From NCBI RefSeq assembly GCF_004193775.1, contig NC_041005.1, positions 13,425,865 through 13,489,864 of the forward strand: DNA of 64,000 bases, read 5' to 3'. Numbering within the stretch: the stretch's first letter is position 1; each line of letters opens with the position of its first letter. This DNA is from Glycine soja (taxonomy: Eukaryota; Streptophyta; Magnoliopsida; Fabales; Fabaceae). Positions 11,359 through 22,739 of this stretch are shown piece after piece. The position numbers were made by a program, and so were the translations under genes. Below the pieces are notes generated by a model. That model did no database searches. It was not told the origin of the DNA and saw nothing but the letters and a program-made list of their open reading frames with translations.

Positions 11359-12966
11359 GCTTGTGCTATGTGATTACAATTTGTTGAGTCAATTATTTAT
11401 TTGTTTTTAAGTTATATTGTAGTCTGTGTAAAAACATATATAATTGATATTCTTCTGTATCAATTTATACTGTATTATTCTTTGTAAGACACAAGGAAAC
11501 ATAAGAAGGGAAGTTGAATTGTGTTTTAAACAATTTATAAAATATTTTTGAAAGATTTTAAAGTTTTATCTGTTTATTAGATAATATAAAAAAACTTAGA
11601 AAAAACTTGATATATAAGAAAGCTTTGTAATAAAACCTCTGTTAAAAATAAGATAAACAAAAAGTTTGAAACACAAGGTTAGTAACATACATAGACATAA
11701 ACAATATAAAGAACACATGGAGATTTTGTACTAGTTCATTTGTACCAAAGAAACTGTATCCAATTCTTGGTTAAGCAGAGCACTAGGTTTCACTATAACC
11801 GTTACAAGTTTCCAGTATTCTTTTTCAAGCCACTTCTTTCTCAACCCCAAGTAGTTTGCATAGTTTCATCCCCAAGCAATCAACCAAGTATTTTTAATTG
11901 CAAAGCCTTTTTAGGCTTCTACCAAGATCACCAAGAAATTGGATAAGGGTAAGGCTCACTAATTATCTATCGTCTTATAAGATGAATGTATAAGAATTAG
12001 CACAAGTCTTTACGCTAAGAATTTTCAACTTAGTACAAGGTAATTTAAGCTTAAGAGAATTCTATAAGGCTTTTTAATAGAGGACTAGGAAGCTCCATAG
12101 GAAGAGGAAGGAGACTTCAAGCTTTTATCTTAGATTAGAAGTTTTTGTATAATTTTGTATTTGACCTTTGTGGGCTTTTTGTGATTGTTTTTATGTTTGT
12201 GTAATTTTTGTTTATTTAGTGGGCTTTCATTAGGCCTTTGTGGATGCTCAAACATTTGATTATGTGTAGCTTTATCCTAGGATATAAGAGTACCTATAGT
12301 CCTAACAATCTTAAACAATGTTTAGGGCGCCAATACTCCTATGGGAGATCATGAAATCTTACTCAATGCACTAGGCATGTGTTTGTTTTTGCTTATTAGG
12401 GTTGAAGTTAGGTGTCCATGGTAGTAGACAAAGAAGACCTAGATGCACCCACTACCTAGACACTGCAGAACTAAACCCATAGAAACCCCTTCCCAATGAA
12501 ATCATCTGTCATTGCCTAAGGGGTTTTCAAAGTATAGTCAATTGTGCACGCAAATCATGCACCTTGATTGGTCGATCATCCTTGCCTATAATAAGGCATT
12601 CATGTAGGTTATTTTTTCAACCCTCCTACCTTAGCCTATATTGCTCCACCAATATCTCGATGGAAAAGGAGTCACCTTTGACACAAGCACATGGAAGTTG
12701 GTTTATAGGGTTATCAATCATATTGTTCATAGCTTAGTTAAAAGAATGAGTTTGTGTGGAGGTAGGGTGCCTTAAAGGAGAATTAGGAAATTCCAAGAAC
12801 CCCAATGGACAAGCTTCTCCGGTGGCAGAATGTAAAACAATAAGATATCACGTAGAGCAAAACTCTAGTGGAGCCATCCCTTCTCAATTACTCTTTCTTT
12901 TACACTAGTGTAAGAACTCAATTGTTTAAATTAAAAAGGTTAGCAAGCCTTAATTGCATTTTTTTT
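11359..12966. other. Spacer downstream of PME1, no recognised gene
   Basis: No convincing coding frame is present. The stretch at about 12170-12850 is less A/T-rich and could be old transposon sequence, but I could not assign it. A frame at 11740-11946 has no recognisable similarity. Confidence 0.45.
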
Positions 12967-13310
12967 TGACAAATTTTATCTCTAACAAATTAATTTGGTG
13001 CACTTTACCCAATACTTTTAAAAACTTGTGGGTTTTACCTTTCACCATTTGTTCATTAATTGACTAATGAATAGTTCATGTGACATGCTTAAATGCACTT
13101 TTCACCTTGAACACTTTTTACTTTTGGCTAATTTTACAATCAACTTTTTTACACTTTTTTGGCAAGTTTTATCCCTTGCTATTCACTTTTTGGTGATTTT
13201 TACCCTCAACCTTTACAATCAATTACCAAACAAACCACAAAGGTAAAATTTGCAAACCTTTTTAAAAGTTGGAGGTAAAACATGTCAAATTAATTTGTTG
13301 GAGATAAAAG
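12967..13310. repeat. Foldback (MITE-like) element with about 85-bp inverted arms
   Basis: The left arm (12967-13054) and the right arm (13229-13310) are imperfect reverse complements. Matching blocks are TTTTATCTC(T/C)AACAA, AACAAATTAATTTG, ACTTTTAAAAA and TTTTACCTTT. The 175-bp centre also has TTTTACC/TTTTATCCC blocks. It contains no gene and could be a non-autonomous DNA element. Confidence 0.65.
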
Positions 13311-14219
13311 CCACTAAAAAATATAAAGTTAGGGATAAAAAGTGGTATTAAGTAAAATAATTATGACATATGATTTGTTAAGTCTTTTTAGATTTTATTA
13401 TTTCAGAATTAAAAAAAATAAATTTTTTATATTTTTACATTTTAAAAACCAATTATTTACTAGAAAAATATTTTAAAATATGTTTTATTTAAAAGAAAAA
13501 AATACCTTGAAATAAGCCTTTTAAGGGTCTTTTCTCTTGTAAAGGAAAAATTTAGGTAAGCAACATTTCGTCACCCACTTGAACCTAAGCCAAATGAAAT
13601 TGAATTAGTGTTGCTAGCCAGACTAAATTTAGTTCACAGTCAGTCGAGGCGAGAGAAAAAGACTTGAAATAGGTATATATAGCCCCACTAAATTTAGAAT
13701 GACTCATTAATATCTAACTCAATTGTCTAAATCATAAGTAGAGATGGAAATAGACTAGGCTAATGAATAAGGTTATGCTTAAATAGGCGTAAACTATGTA
13801 AAAAATTCAAGGCTTGAGCCTGATCTATTACTTGTCATAGGTTTTATCTTTAGGTCTAATTTGACCTATTTGAAAACTTAGCTTTTATTAGCCTACTTAA
13901 ATGCATATTTCACATTAAAGCTTAATTTTCTATAGGTCTTACTTCTCTCTTCATGGGCTAATAGTTTCATATAAGTCAATGAGAAATAACTATGTAAAAT
14001 AAACTATAGTCTATAAAAATTAAAATTGTTTCTATACTCAAAGCATGACACAAAGGTAAAAATAGGTAGACAAGGTTTTCTAAGAATCAAGTCTATCATG
14101 TTAGACATTATAAATAAACTTAATGATCATCGTTGTTATATTGCGAAAGATCTTTTACCTAAACATATTTCACATTTGTATGTATTACTGACAAACAAAT
14201 ATAATTGTATGTTAAAATT
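13311..14219. other. Spacer, nothing recognised
   Basis: A/T-rich sequence without a convincing gene. It includes short direct repeats around GGTTTTATC and CTTAAATAGGC, but nothing I can assign. Confidence 0.4.
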
Positions 14220-14391
14220 ATATTTGTAGATGAAATCTATAGTGACAAACTATTTATGATTACTATAGTATGACCCCTCAATGTTGACGCCAAAAACATC
14301 TCCAGGACAAGGTTTTTAATATATTTTTCTACATAGTTTAAACTTATAGTGATAGTTTTTGTTGTAGGTATAGGTCACTTGTCTTATAGTG
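14220..14391. mobile_element. Second decayed CACTA-like end of the TATAGTGAC family
   Basis: Motifs TCTATAGTGACAAACT (14239) and TTATAGTGATAG (14344), then TATAGGTCACTTGTCTTATAGTG ending at 14391, match the arrangement at 3525-3752. The reverse complement of the end begins CACTATAAGACAAG. It is probably a decayed terminus of the same transposon family. Confidence 0.4.
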
Positions 14392-14530
14392 ATGATATCA
14401 AATAAATTTGGCACCTTTAATTTTTTTTGTTTTAATCATTTGATTCGTCATAAAAAAAATCTTGACTAATTTAAAGTTCGATCAGGAGATAAGTAAAACA
14501 TTTACTCTACTATATTGGAGTTGGCATGAC

Positions 14531-15863
14531 ACCACTAAGGCCAAAATTAAATAAAAAGAAAGAAAGCTATCAACCATTATCATTAAAAAAAATATGAAAC
14601 CAGGCCAGTTATAATATCCATGAACACATTGACACATCAGTATATATATGTTAACAATATATTTGATTAAACTATATAATGTTTTGTCAAAATTGCTCAT
14701 ATTTTCCTTATTTAATTTTGCTTATTCCTCAAACTACTGCACATGGGTTACCCTAAAATTAGATAGAGATATATGCTTAAACATAACGCATACGAGGACA
14801 AACGCCCAACAAGTGAAAATGATTAATACGTTCAAAGAAACTACTTCTCCTATGCTTTGAAGAAGTCTACTCAAGAAAGGATAATATATACAATTTTCTT
14901 TCGCCGCATTGTACATGGATATGGATATATAGCATACAACTTCAGACCAACTCAACCATATTATCCTCAAAACCATAGTTTAATTGTGTGCTTCTATTGT
15001 CACAGCCGTCAAGTACATTAATAATAAGCTTCAGAGAGATGTTGCTCTGTCAAGACTCAACAATATCACATACACTGTTACGGTCTCACAGAGACCAACT
15101 CAACCATATTATCCTCAAAACCATAGTTTAATTGTGTGCTTCTATTGTCACAGCCGTCAAGTACATTAATAATAAGCTTCAGAGAGATGTTGCTCTGTCA
15201 AGACTCAAGATCACATACACTGTTACGGTCTCACAGAACGAAAAGAGCTCAAGATCGGTGGGTTGTGTAGAAATAATATTGTTTTCAAGGACGAATGCAA
15301 ATGCCTAGTAAATTAATGACGAACTTGATTAAATTTAGATCCTTGTCATGATTAAGTGCTAAGGCCAAGGAATTTGAGTTTTTTTTTTATTGGTCTAATG
15401 AACCTTTAAATAACCACTATTGTATGGATTGGGTACCCCTTTTAATCCTATCTGATATATAAAATAATGTGTTCTTTGCTGATAAAAGAAAGATAACAAT
15501 TAGACTTGTGCCCTCTACAACAGATTAAGAAAGCCCTAAATTGCACTAATTCAAGCAATTAAAGTAATATTAATTTTCCTACCTGATAAGATTGAATTCC
15601 TTTCATCCTTTCTTGCAATTGCATTCGCAGTTTGAATTTGTTGTCATTCTTCACTATCATTTTCAATTCAGCCCACACGTTTGCCGATTCCACACTCCAC
15701 ATCCAACCAAGAAATATATATAAGTAACATCTCATTACCAAAACCATAATAAACCAGAAACATAAAAGATTATTTGTGGTGCAACTTGCAAGTGCAACTT
15801 ACAACTCTCATTGTTAATTTCTTCAGTCTTTTTATTCTTATATATTTGTATTCTTCAGGAGAA
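14531..15863 (+). promoter_or_regulatory. Duplicated PME promoter upstream of PME2
   Basis: Colinear with the 8008-8936 region upstream of PME1, but longer because of a local 148-bp tandem duplication (14944-15236) and extra sequence at about 15240-15560. The TATA-like stretch lies at about 15710-15722. Confidence 0.6.
14944..15236. repeat. Tandem duplication of a 148/145-bp promoter segment
   Basis: Unit one (14944-15091) and unit two (15092-15236) both run from AGACCAACTCAACCATATTA to GTTACGGTCTCACAG and differ by only a few bases. The paralogous region before PME1 has a single diverged copy, so the duplication happened after the genes separated. Confidence 0.9.
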
Positions 15864-17583
15864 ATAGAGACCCTTACAAAAACATTTCTCACACTCCTAT
15901 TGTTATCTTTAATTTTCGCAATAGCCTCGTCATCAAGAAGAGGGACCAGCTTCAACCAGCAATATAGATTGGTGGTGCAACCTAACCCCACACACTGTGC
16001 CACTACACTACTCAAATGAAGAGCCATCGTTTCCAAATCAAACACAAAACTATCTTCCAGGAAATGCTTCTTCAAAATGCCTTAAATCAAGCCCTCATCA
16101 TGCAAAAAGAAGCACATGACAATGACCAAAACAACATGCTAACAAAGAACCACAGAACCGTACATGGTGATTGTTTGAAGCTCTTTGGAAAAACCATCTT
16201 CCACCTCAACCGCACCCTTGAATGCTTTCACGGGAAGCATAACTGTTCATCAGTTGATGCGCAAACATGGCTCAACACTTCTCTCACGAACTTTCAAACG
16301 TGTATTAAGGCACATGTTGTGGTGGCAAGTTGGTTCTGGGAATTTCAAGACCGTGCAAGATGCGGTCAATGCTGCAGCAAAGAGGAAACTGAAGATGAGG
16401 TTTGTGATACATGTGAAGAAAGGGGTGTATAGAGAGAATATTGATGTTGCTGTGCACAATGATAACATCATGCTGGTTGGCGATGGGTTGAGAAATACCA
16501 TAACCACGAGTGGCAGAAGTTTTCAAGATGGTTATACCACCTATAGCTCAGCAACTGCTGGTAAGTGATATTCCATCTTCTTTCTATTTCTCATTATCAA
16601 TCAGAATATGTTTTCTAATACTTATTAGTATATTTGATTAAAGGAGTGCTAATAGAATAGTTTCTAACATTCTTTTTAATATAGTGTTTCTATTGATTGA
16701 AATGTGAGTCACACTAGTTTAAGAGTGAAATTCAACAAATAGAGAATGGAATCCACAGGAATTTTACATTATTAAAAATAAAGTATTAAAAAATAGTTAT
16801 TACTTCCTAGTCCCTCCTTCCAAAACAAAACAATGATCTTTTTAGCTTTTTATGTTTTAGAACAATAGTTCTTTTAGTTTTTCTAAACTATTTTTGCAAC
16901 AATACCCTAGACATAATTAAGAAGATCTTAATACTTGTATTGAAAAGATACAGTTGTCATACAAATAAGTTGGTGGATGGGAGAATGTATTTTCATTGGT
17001 GGTTAGTGAATAATAATTTATGACAAAAGTAGTTAAAAAATTAAGGATATTTCAGTTTAAATTTGTATCAATTGAATGTTTCTTAATCAGTGTTCACAAC
17101 CTAAATGTACACCATTTTTTTTGTATAGTACATGGCTTTGGCAAACTTCTAACCCAATACTATGTAATTATTCAATTTCAGGTATAGATGGCCTTCACTT
17201 CATTGCACGCGACATCACCTTCCAAAACATCGTCGGTCCTCACAAGGGTCAAGTCGTGGCACTCCGCTCAGAATCAGACCTCTTTGTCTTCTACCGGTGT
17301 GCCATAATAGGATACCAGGACACCTTCATGGCTCATGCACAACGACAATTTTACCGCCCATGCTACATCTACGGCACAATGGACTTCATCTTTGGTAACT
17401 CCGCGGTGGTGTTCCAAAATTGTTACATTGTTGCAAGAAAACCCTTAGACGGCCAAGCCAACATGATCACAGCTCAAGGTCGAGGCGACCCATTCCAAAA
17501 CACCAGAATTTCAATCCACAACTCTTAAATCCGGGCCGCACCACACCTCAGGCCCGTTGTTGGCAAATACAACACTTTCTTGG

Positions 17584-17626
17584 GAGTGTTGCTAGGTGCA
17601 CCCAGCATTTTTGCTGGTGCACCCAG
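17584..17626 (+). repeat. MULE left terminal inverted repeat
   Basis: 43 bp, perfect reverse complement of 35631-35673. It contains the internal palindrome GGTGCACC twice, flanking GCATTTTTGC. Confidence 0.95.
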
Positions 17627-17639
17627 TAGTTGATGCAAA

Positions 17640-18021
17640 AATACCTTTGTACCCCTGGCTTAATTTAAAAAAAATGGTTCATCTCTCTCCCTCCCTCCCT
17701 CTCGCATTGGCCTTCTTCTTCCTTGTGACCCCTCACCATTTTTTCTTCTTCTTGCTGGCGTGAAGTGGTTTTGGTCTCCTTCCTCGCCCCTGACCTCACC
17801 TCAGTCGCATTCTTCTTCCTTTCGTTTTGTTTGCGTGAAGTGGTTGCTGGTTTCAGAAAAGCTTGACCCACCGTTGAGGTCCTCCGCGCCGCGTTCCCCC
17901 CGTGAGCATCGTCTTCTTCCTCCACGCCTGGAGTCTGTGTTCTGCGAACGTGGTGCTTGTTGGTGTTGAGTAACCCAGGCATTTTGAGGGTGGTGTTCTC
18001 CCTTCGCGTCGACATTGTCGA
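17640..18021 (+). promoter_or_regulatory. Candidate 5' leader exon of the MULE mobile-domain gene
   Basis: A GC-richer, pyrimidine-rich stretch ends at GTCGAG followed by GTAAGCAG, a good donor at 18022. The next plausible acceptor, CATTTGCAG at 19632-19640, lies immediately before the mobile-domain ATG at 19643. This fits a non-coding leader exon with a 1.6-kb 5'UTR intron, driven from the left terminal repeat. The assignment is inference; a minus-strand open frame here (17665-18015) has no recognisable similarity. Confidence 0.35.
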
Positions 18022-18094
18022 GGTAAGCAGCTCTTCGTCTTTGATTGTCGGTGTTGTTATTTAATCCTTAAACGTTTTTTAGGTGATCCGTAAA

Positions 18095-18300
18095 AAGTAG
18101 TGAGCAGAATTGAAGATTACGGATCAAGTTGATCCGTAAGCTTCTTCCGAATGAAGTTGATCCGGAAGAAGCTTATGGATCAACTAGATCCGTAAGATGG
18201 TTGATGATAGTTACGGATCAACTTGATCCGTAAGCTTCTTCCGAATCAACTTCATCCGGAAGAAGCTTACGGATCAACTTACGGATCAACTTGATCTGTA
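18095..18300. repeat. MULE left subterminal palindromic repeats
   Basis: At least five copies of a near-palindrome built on TTACGGATCAA(C/G)TTGATCCGTAA alternate with TTCTTCCGGATCAACTTC-like copies. The same repeats lie near the right end (35180-35365). They are candidate binding sites for an element-encoded protein. Confidence 0.85.
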
Positions 18301-19642
18301 TGTTTCATCTTTAATTTTTAAAATTGGGAAATATTTAGAAAATAGTGAGTTTTTTTTTTTAAATTAGGATTTAGGGTTAGTTGATTAAGTTTATAATACT
18401 TTGAAATTTGGGGGATTATTTGTAGAATACAATAACATTTGAATTTGGTGTCTTTTTGTTCTGAAATTTGCAGGTTACTCATTAAGTTGGTGGATTGAGT
18501 TTCTTTCTCACAAGGTGTTTGTTTGAAGTCTGAATTGTATGTACTTTATATATTATAGAATCTTTTTTTCAACATTGTGTATTACATTGGTAGAAGATTA
18601 AATAATACCTGTAATTTGGATGATTCTTATTAGATTGTTGTCACAATTTGGTTTGTCAATTTAGCAAGAGCATTGTTAACTGTGATGTTGTATATTATAT
18701 TCTTGGAACCTGTTGGGGCTTTTTTGGTTTTAATTAAATTTTACTATGGACACTACATTTTTGGTTTACTATGCATAATATATTTAGTTCACAACAATTT
18801 GGTTATCTTGGCCTAGTTCGAGTTGTAATTGAAGGCAATCTCTTGGTCTTAACCCTCCCAAATATCCAAGCCTTCTTCTTTTCTCCTTATGAAAAAAAAG
18901 GGGGGTTTATGTCTCTTGAGCAGCACAATTTTTTGAAAAAGAATTTTAGTCAAAGAGGCATAACATTTTACCTTCTCTTGTGAGGAATGTGTGTCCCATA
19001 AAAGATCTTCTTAAACATGCTAAACCAACCCTTCTTAACCATTTAACAATATCACATGGACCAACTTCAGTTTCTGTGATCTGAGAAAATGCTCATAAGA
19101 ATCCTTTCTTATATGGTAGATATTTTGGTGTTTAGTTATCTAATGGTCCCAGGTCAGCTTGATCCAAAAATTGAATGAAGCACTTATATGAAGCTCGATT
19201 TGAGCCAAAATGTTTGAGGTTGAGTGTTCTTTGTCTATTATATGTTAGCTTTTAAATCTAAACATTAGACTTGTCCTAAAAAGAAGAAACAATGTGCAGA
19301 CTTTGTCATAGAAGTAACTTGTTATTGGCACAAATAGTTGTTACAAAGACCAAAACATGCACATGAATAAAAACTTTGGTTTTTAGAGTAATTTTAACAT
19401 TAATGCACACAAATGAAGATAATTAAAAAAATGATGAATGTGATGCAACATCCCAGTATTTTACATTCCCATCTTATGAAATCCTGACAACTTTTAAAAT
19501 AAATAATTGAGTGAATGACAGCCTTACATTCAATTAAATCCTGACAACTTGCATGACTTTGAGTCAATGAAATTTGCGTTAGACCAATGAAATTTGAGTG
19601 AATGGAATCAGTGATGGAATTTGTGGTACTCATTTGCAGATC
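18301..19642. other. Inferred 5'UTR intron of the mobile-domain gene, no coding sequence
   Basis: A/T-rich, non-coding in all frames apart from short open stretches without similarity. It lies between the candidate donor at 18022 and the acceptor at 19640. Confidence 0.4.
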
Positions 19643-21769
19643 ATGGTTAGGACTAGAGGATTAGGTCGTGCCTTAGGTCACGTTACTGGCAGAGGTGTGG
19701 ACAGAGGAGATCGTGATGATTCTGATGATGCTCCGCAGCGTCGATGGCCTACCGCATCCGCGCGCAGGCAGAGAGTAGTTGTCACTACTGAGCACAATGA
19801 GCCAGTGGTCCCTGCGACAGAGGCTGACGTATTTTCGGATGAGCCGATGGCAGGAGGTGATGTAGAGGACACAAGGGCAGACATTCCTGCACACACAGGC
19901 GCACAGGTTACTGAGGATGAGCTTGAGGGATTTCTGGGTGGTCTGAGTGACCCATCTTTGCTGACCCAGTATGCGGATCACGTTGCAGGCAGCGTATGGA
20001 TGGGAGAGGTATTTATAATATTGAATTTTAGTTAGTTGTTAATTATACTTTATCATTGAAATTTGTTTTCCTTTAAATGATGATGTTAACAAATCGTGTG
20101 TTCCTTTATACTTCAATTCAGGAGCATCCTGAGTTGAAGTTATCCTCTCACGGGAGGAAGGTCCATAGTTTAGGTAGGCCTGTCCCTGCCATTGAGGGCC
20201 TAGTAGCTGGGACGGGACTAAGTCCTCTGATCGCGTGTTCGATAGACACTGGCGATCGGGGACTTTTGTCGTCGTTTGTCGAGCGGTGGCACTAGGAGAC
20301 GTCTAGTTTCCATCTCCTTGTGGGAGAGGTCACGATCACGCTAGACGACGTCTTGTCTCTTCTGCATTTGCCTGTGGTTGGCGACTTGCATGCCTTTCAG
20401 CCCTTGCACGTGGATGATGCGGTACAGATGCTGGTGGACTTATTGATGGTCTCTGCAGAGGCTGCCAAGGCTGAGACAGTGCAGTGTCGTGGACCGTACG
20501 TACGCCTGCAATGGGTACGTGATATCTGTGAGAGTCAATGTCAGGCAGGTCATTGGACAGTTACGACTCGTGCATATCTTCTTCATCTACTAGGTTGCAC
20601 TCTTTTTGCTAACAAGAGTGCAACCAATGTTCATGTTGTGTATTTGGAGGCCCTTCGTGATCTCAGTCAGACCGAGAGGTACGCTTGGGGAGTAGTTGTG
20701 CTGGTCCATATGTACGACCACCTCAACGATGCTTCTATCAGCACCAACCGACAGCTTGGCGGTTACATCATGCTGCTACAGGTAACAAACATGTTTTTGA
20801 TTCGTTGAGGTTCAACAATGTTTAACTTTAAATTTTTTATACTTTTATTATTAATGTTTATGATTTTCATGTTACCTCTGTAGTGCTGGATATATGAGCA
20901 CTTTTCCTCGGTCGCGGAGTCCACTGCTAATCCGGACTACGACGAGGATCCACTGCGTGCCTGTAGGTGGATTGCTATGAAGATGACCATGAAGAGCATA
21001 TGTACACCAGTGTATAGGGAGCGCTTGGACCAACTCTGGATTCTAGATGTCTGTTGGATCCCATATAGGGAGCACCGACCGGTTCGCAACTTCCATATGA
21101 TTTCATGCTATTCCGGTCTCTTGCGCTGGGGGCCCGTTGCTGTGTATTATTGACCAGAGAGGGTCATGCGGCAGTTTGGATACACCCAGACCATTCCTAC
21201 TCCGCCTGTCGATTCATGGATGTCGTATGATGATATACATGACAGGTGGATGCACTATTCGGATCATATTGTTGCAACAAGTGAGGTGTGCATTGTGCCA
21301 GGTCAGTGTGCCAGCGACTACATAGACTGTTTCTTCCGCATTTTGCATCCTTTCATGACACCAGGCCAGGCATTAGATCCTCTGCCAGATGGTCATGCTC
21401 CGTAACCCCGAGTCGTCCCTCAGGTCCCAGAGACAAATATCCCTCACGTGCCGGAGCCAGGAGCACCATTGACATCTGCAAGGCCCGCTGTGGACGAGCC
21501 TAGACATGCAGTGGTAAGTAATACTAATAATTTACGTCATTTACGTCAATATTTTCATAATTTGTCTAATCTGTTTGTTTTGTATTTAACATGAAGTTTG
21601 TCATGAGATTGCTGAGAGGTTGCAGCGCCATCTGAGCCTAGGGGTGGTCACGCCAGGCTCATCGACACATGAGGTGCTCGAAGAATGCCTCAGGATGGCT
21701 AGGAGTGCCACACAGGACCAGCTAGTATATGTTATGTCTCGACACAGACGATGCACAGATCAGGCGTAG
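19643..21769 (+). pseudogene. MULE-borne plant mobile domain (MAIN-like) gene, with two internal stops
   Basis: The product starts MVRTRGLGRALGHVTGRG with a charged, low-complexity N-terminus (about 120 residues), followed by a plant mobile domain (PMD). Recognisable PMD blocks are HPELKLSSHGRKVHSLGR, LVAGTGLSPLIACSIDTGDR, VTITLDDVLSLLHLPVVG, WTVTTRAYLLHLLGCTLFAN, CWIYEHFSSVAES and MRQFGYTQTIPTPPVDSW. Introns are at about 20008-20121, 20782-20881 and 21514-21595. The C-terminal exon reads HEIAERLQRHLSLGVVTPG and ends at TAG 21767-21769. In-frame stops lie at 20293-20295 (before ETSSFH) and 21151-21153 (before PERVMRQFG), so the gene is probably dead. Cellular PMD proteins (MAIN, MAIL1) act in the nucleus in silencing and genome maintenance; PMD genes are also known inside plant transposons. 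It is convergent with the transposase gene at the other end. Confidence 0.88.
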
Positions 21770-21801
21770 TTTATTTACATATTTGATATTGATATTCGAT
21801 G

Positions 21802-22739
21802 TGATGTAAGCTCCATTGGAGCTTATAGGCCTAGGATCTTCTTCATCAATGGATTCCTTTGCTTCTTGGAAGATGAATGGCAGCGGAATGGAGAAAGGAA
21901 GAGAGAGAGGAGACGCCACTTCAAGGAGAAGATGAGTCTAGAAGAAGCTCACCACCATAGGAGGCCATGGATAAGAGCTTGGAGGAAGAAGGAGATGAAT
22001 GAAGGGAGAGGGAGAGAAGAGCACGAAATTTTATGCTCTAAATGAGCTTTGAGATCTGAAGTTTAATATTCAAATGATCAAAGTTGAAAAAAATGCACAC
22101 ACATGACCTCTATTTATAGCCTAAGTGTCACACAAAATTGGAGGGAAATTCAAATTTCACTTGAATTTGAAATTGAATTTGTGGAGCCAAACTTTGGAGC
22201 CAAATTTTCACTAATTATGATTAGTGAATTTTTGTTATGGTTCAGCCCACTAATCCAAGATCAATTCCAAGATTCTCCACTAAGTGTGCTTAGATGTCAT
22301 GAGGCATGAAAAGCATGAAGGACATGCACAAAGTGTGACTATATGATGTGGCAATGGGGTGTAGTAAGCAAATGCTCACCTCCCCCTCTAAAATTTAATT
22401 GGATTGGACTTCTACCAATTCAATTAAATTTATTTCCAACCACACACATCAAATATCCACTTAGTGCATGTGAAATTACAAAACTACCCCTAATACAAAA
22501 ACTAGTCTAGGTGCCCTAAAATAGAAGGGCTAAAAAATCCTATATTTCTAGGGTACCCTACCTACATTATAGAGCCCTGAATAAAAGGCCCAAAAATAAT
22601 GAAACCTTAATCTAATATTTACAAAGATAAGTGGGCTCATACTTAGCCCATGGGCCCAAAATCTACCCTAAGGCTCATGAGAACCCTAGTGCCTTCTCTT
22701 GCATCTCTTGCCCAATCTTCTTGGAGTCTTCTATCCAAT
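21802..22739 (-). repeat. 3' LTR (left copy) of the nested gypsy element
   Basis: Matches 27266-28203 with about eight differences. It lacks the final 25 bp (GCCCTTGGGGGG...TTGCATCA) present in the right copy and instead runs directly into the purine-rich (minus strand) tract of the internal region, so a small deletion or recombination has removed the LTR edge. Confidence 0.88.

Noticed and set aside
17665..18015. 116-codon minus-strand open frame rich in Arg, Glu and Thr
   Set aside because: It is the complement of a pyrimidine-rich leader-like stretch; low-complexity composition and no recognisable family.
18095..18300. Regular repeats as a possible CRISPR-like array
   Set aside because: Repeats are palindromic transposon subterminal motifs without unique spacers, and this is a plant genome.
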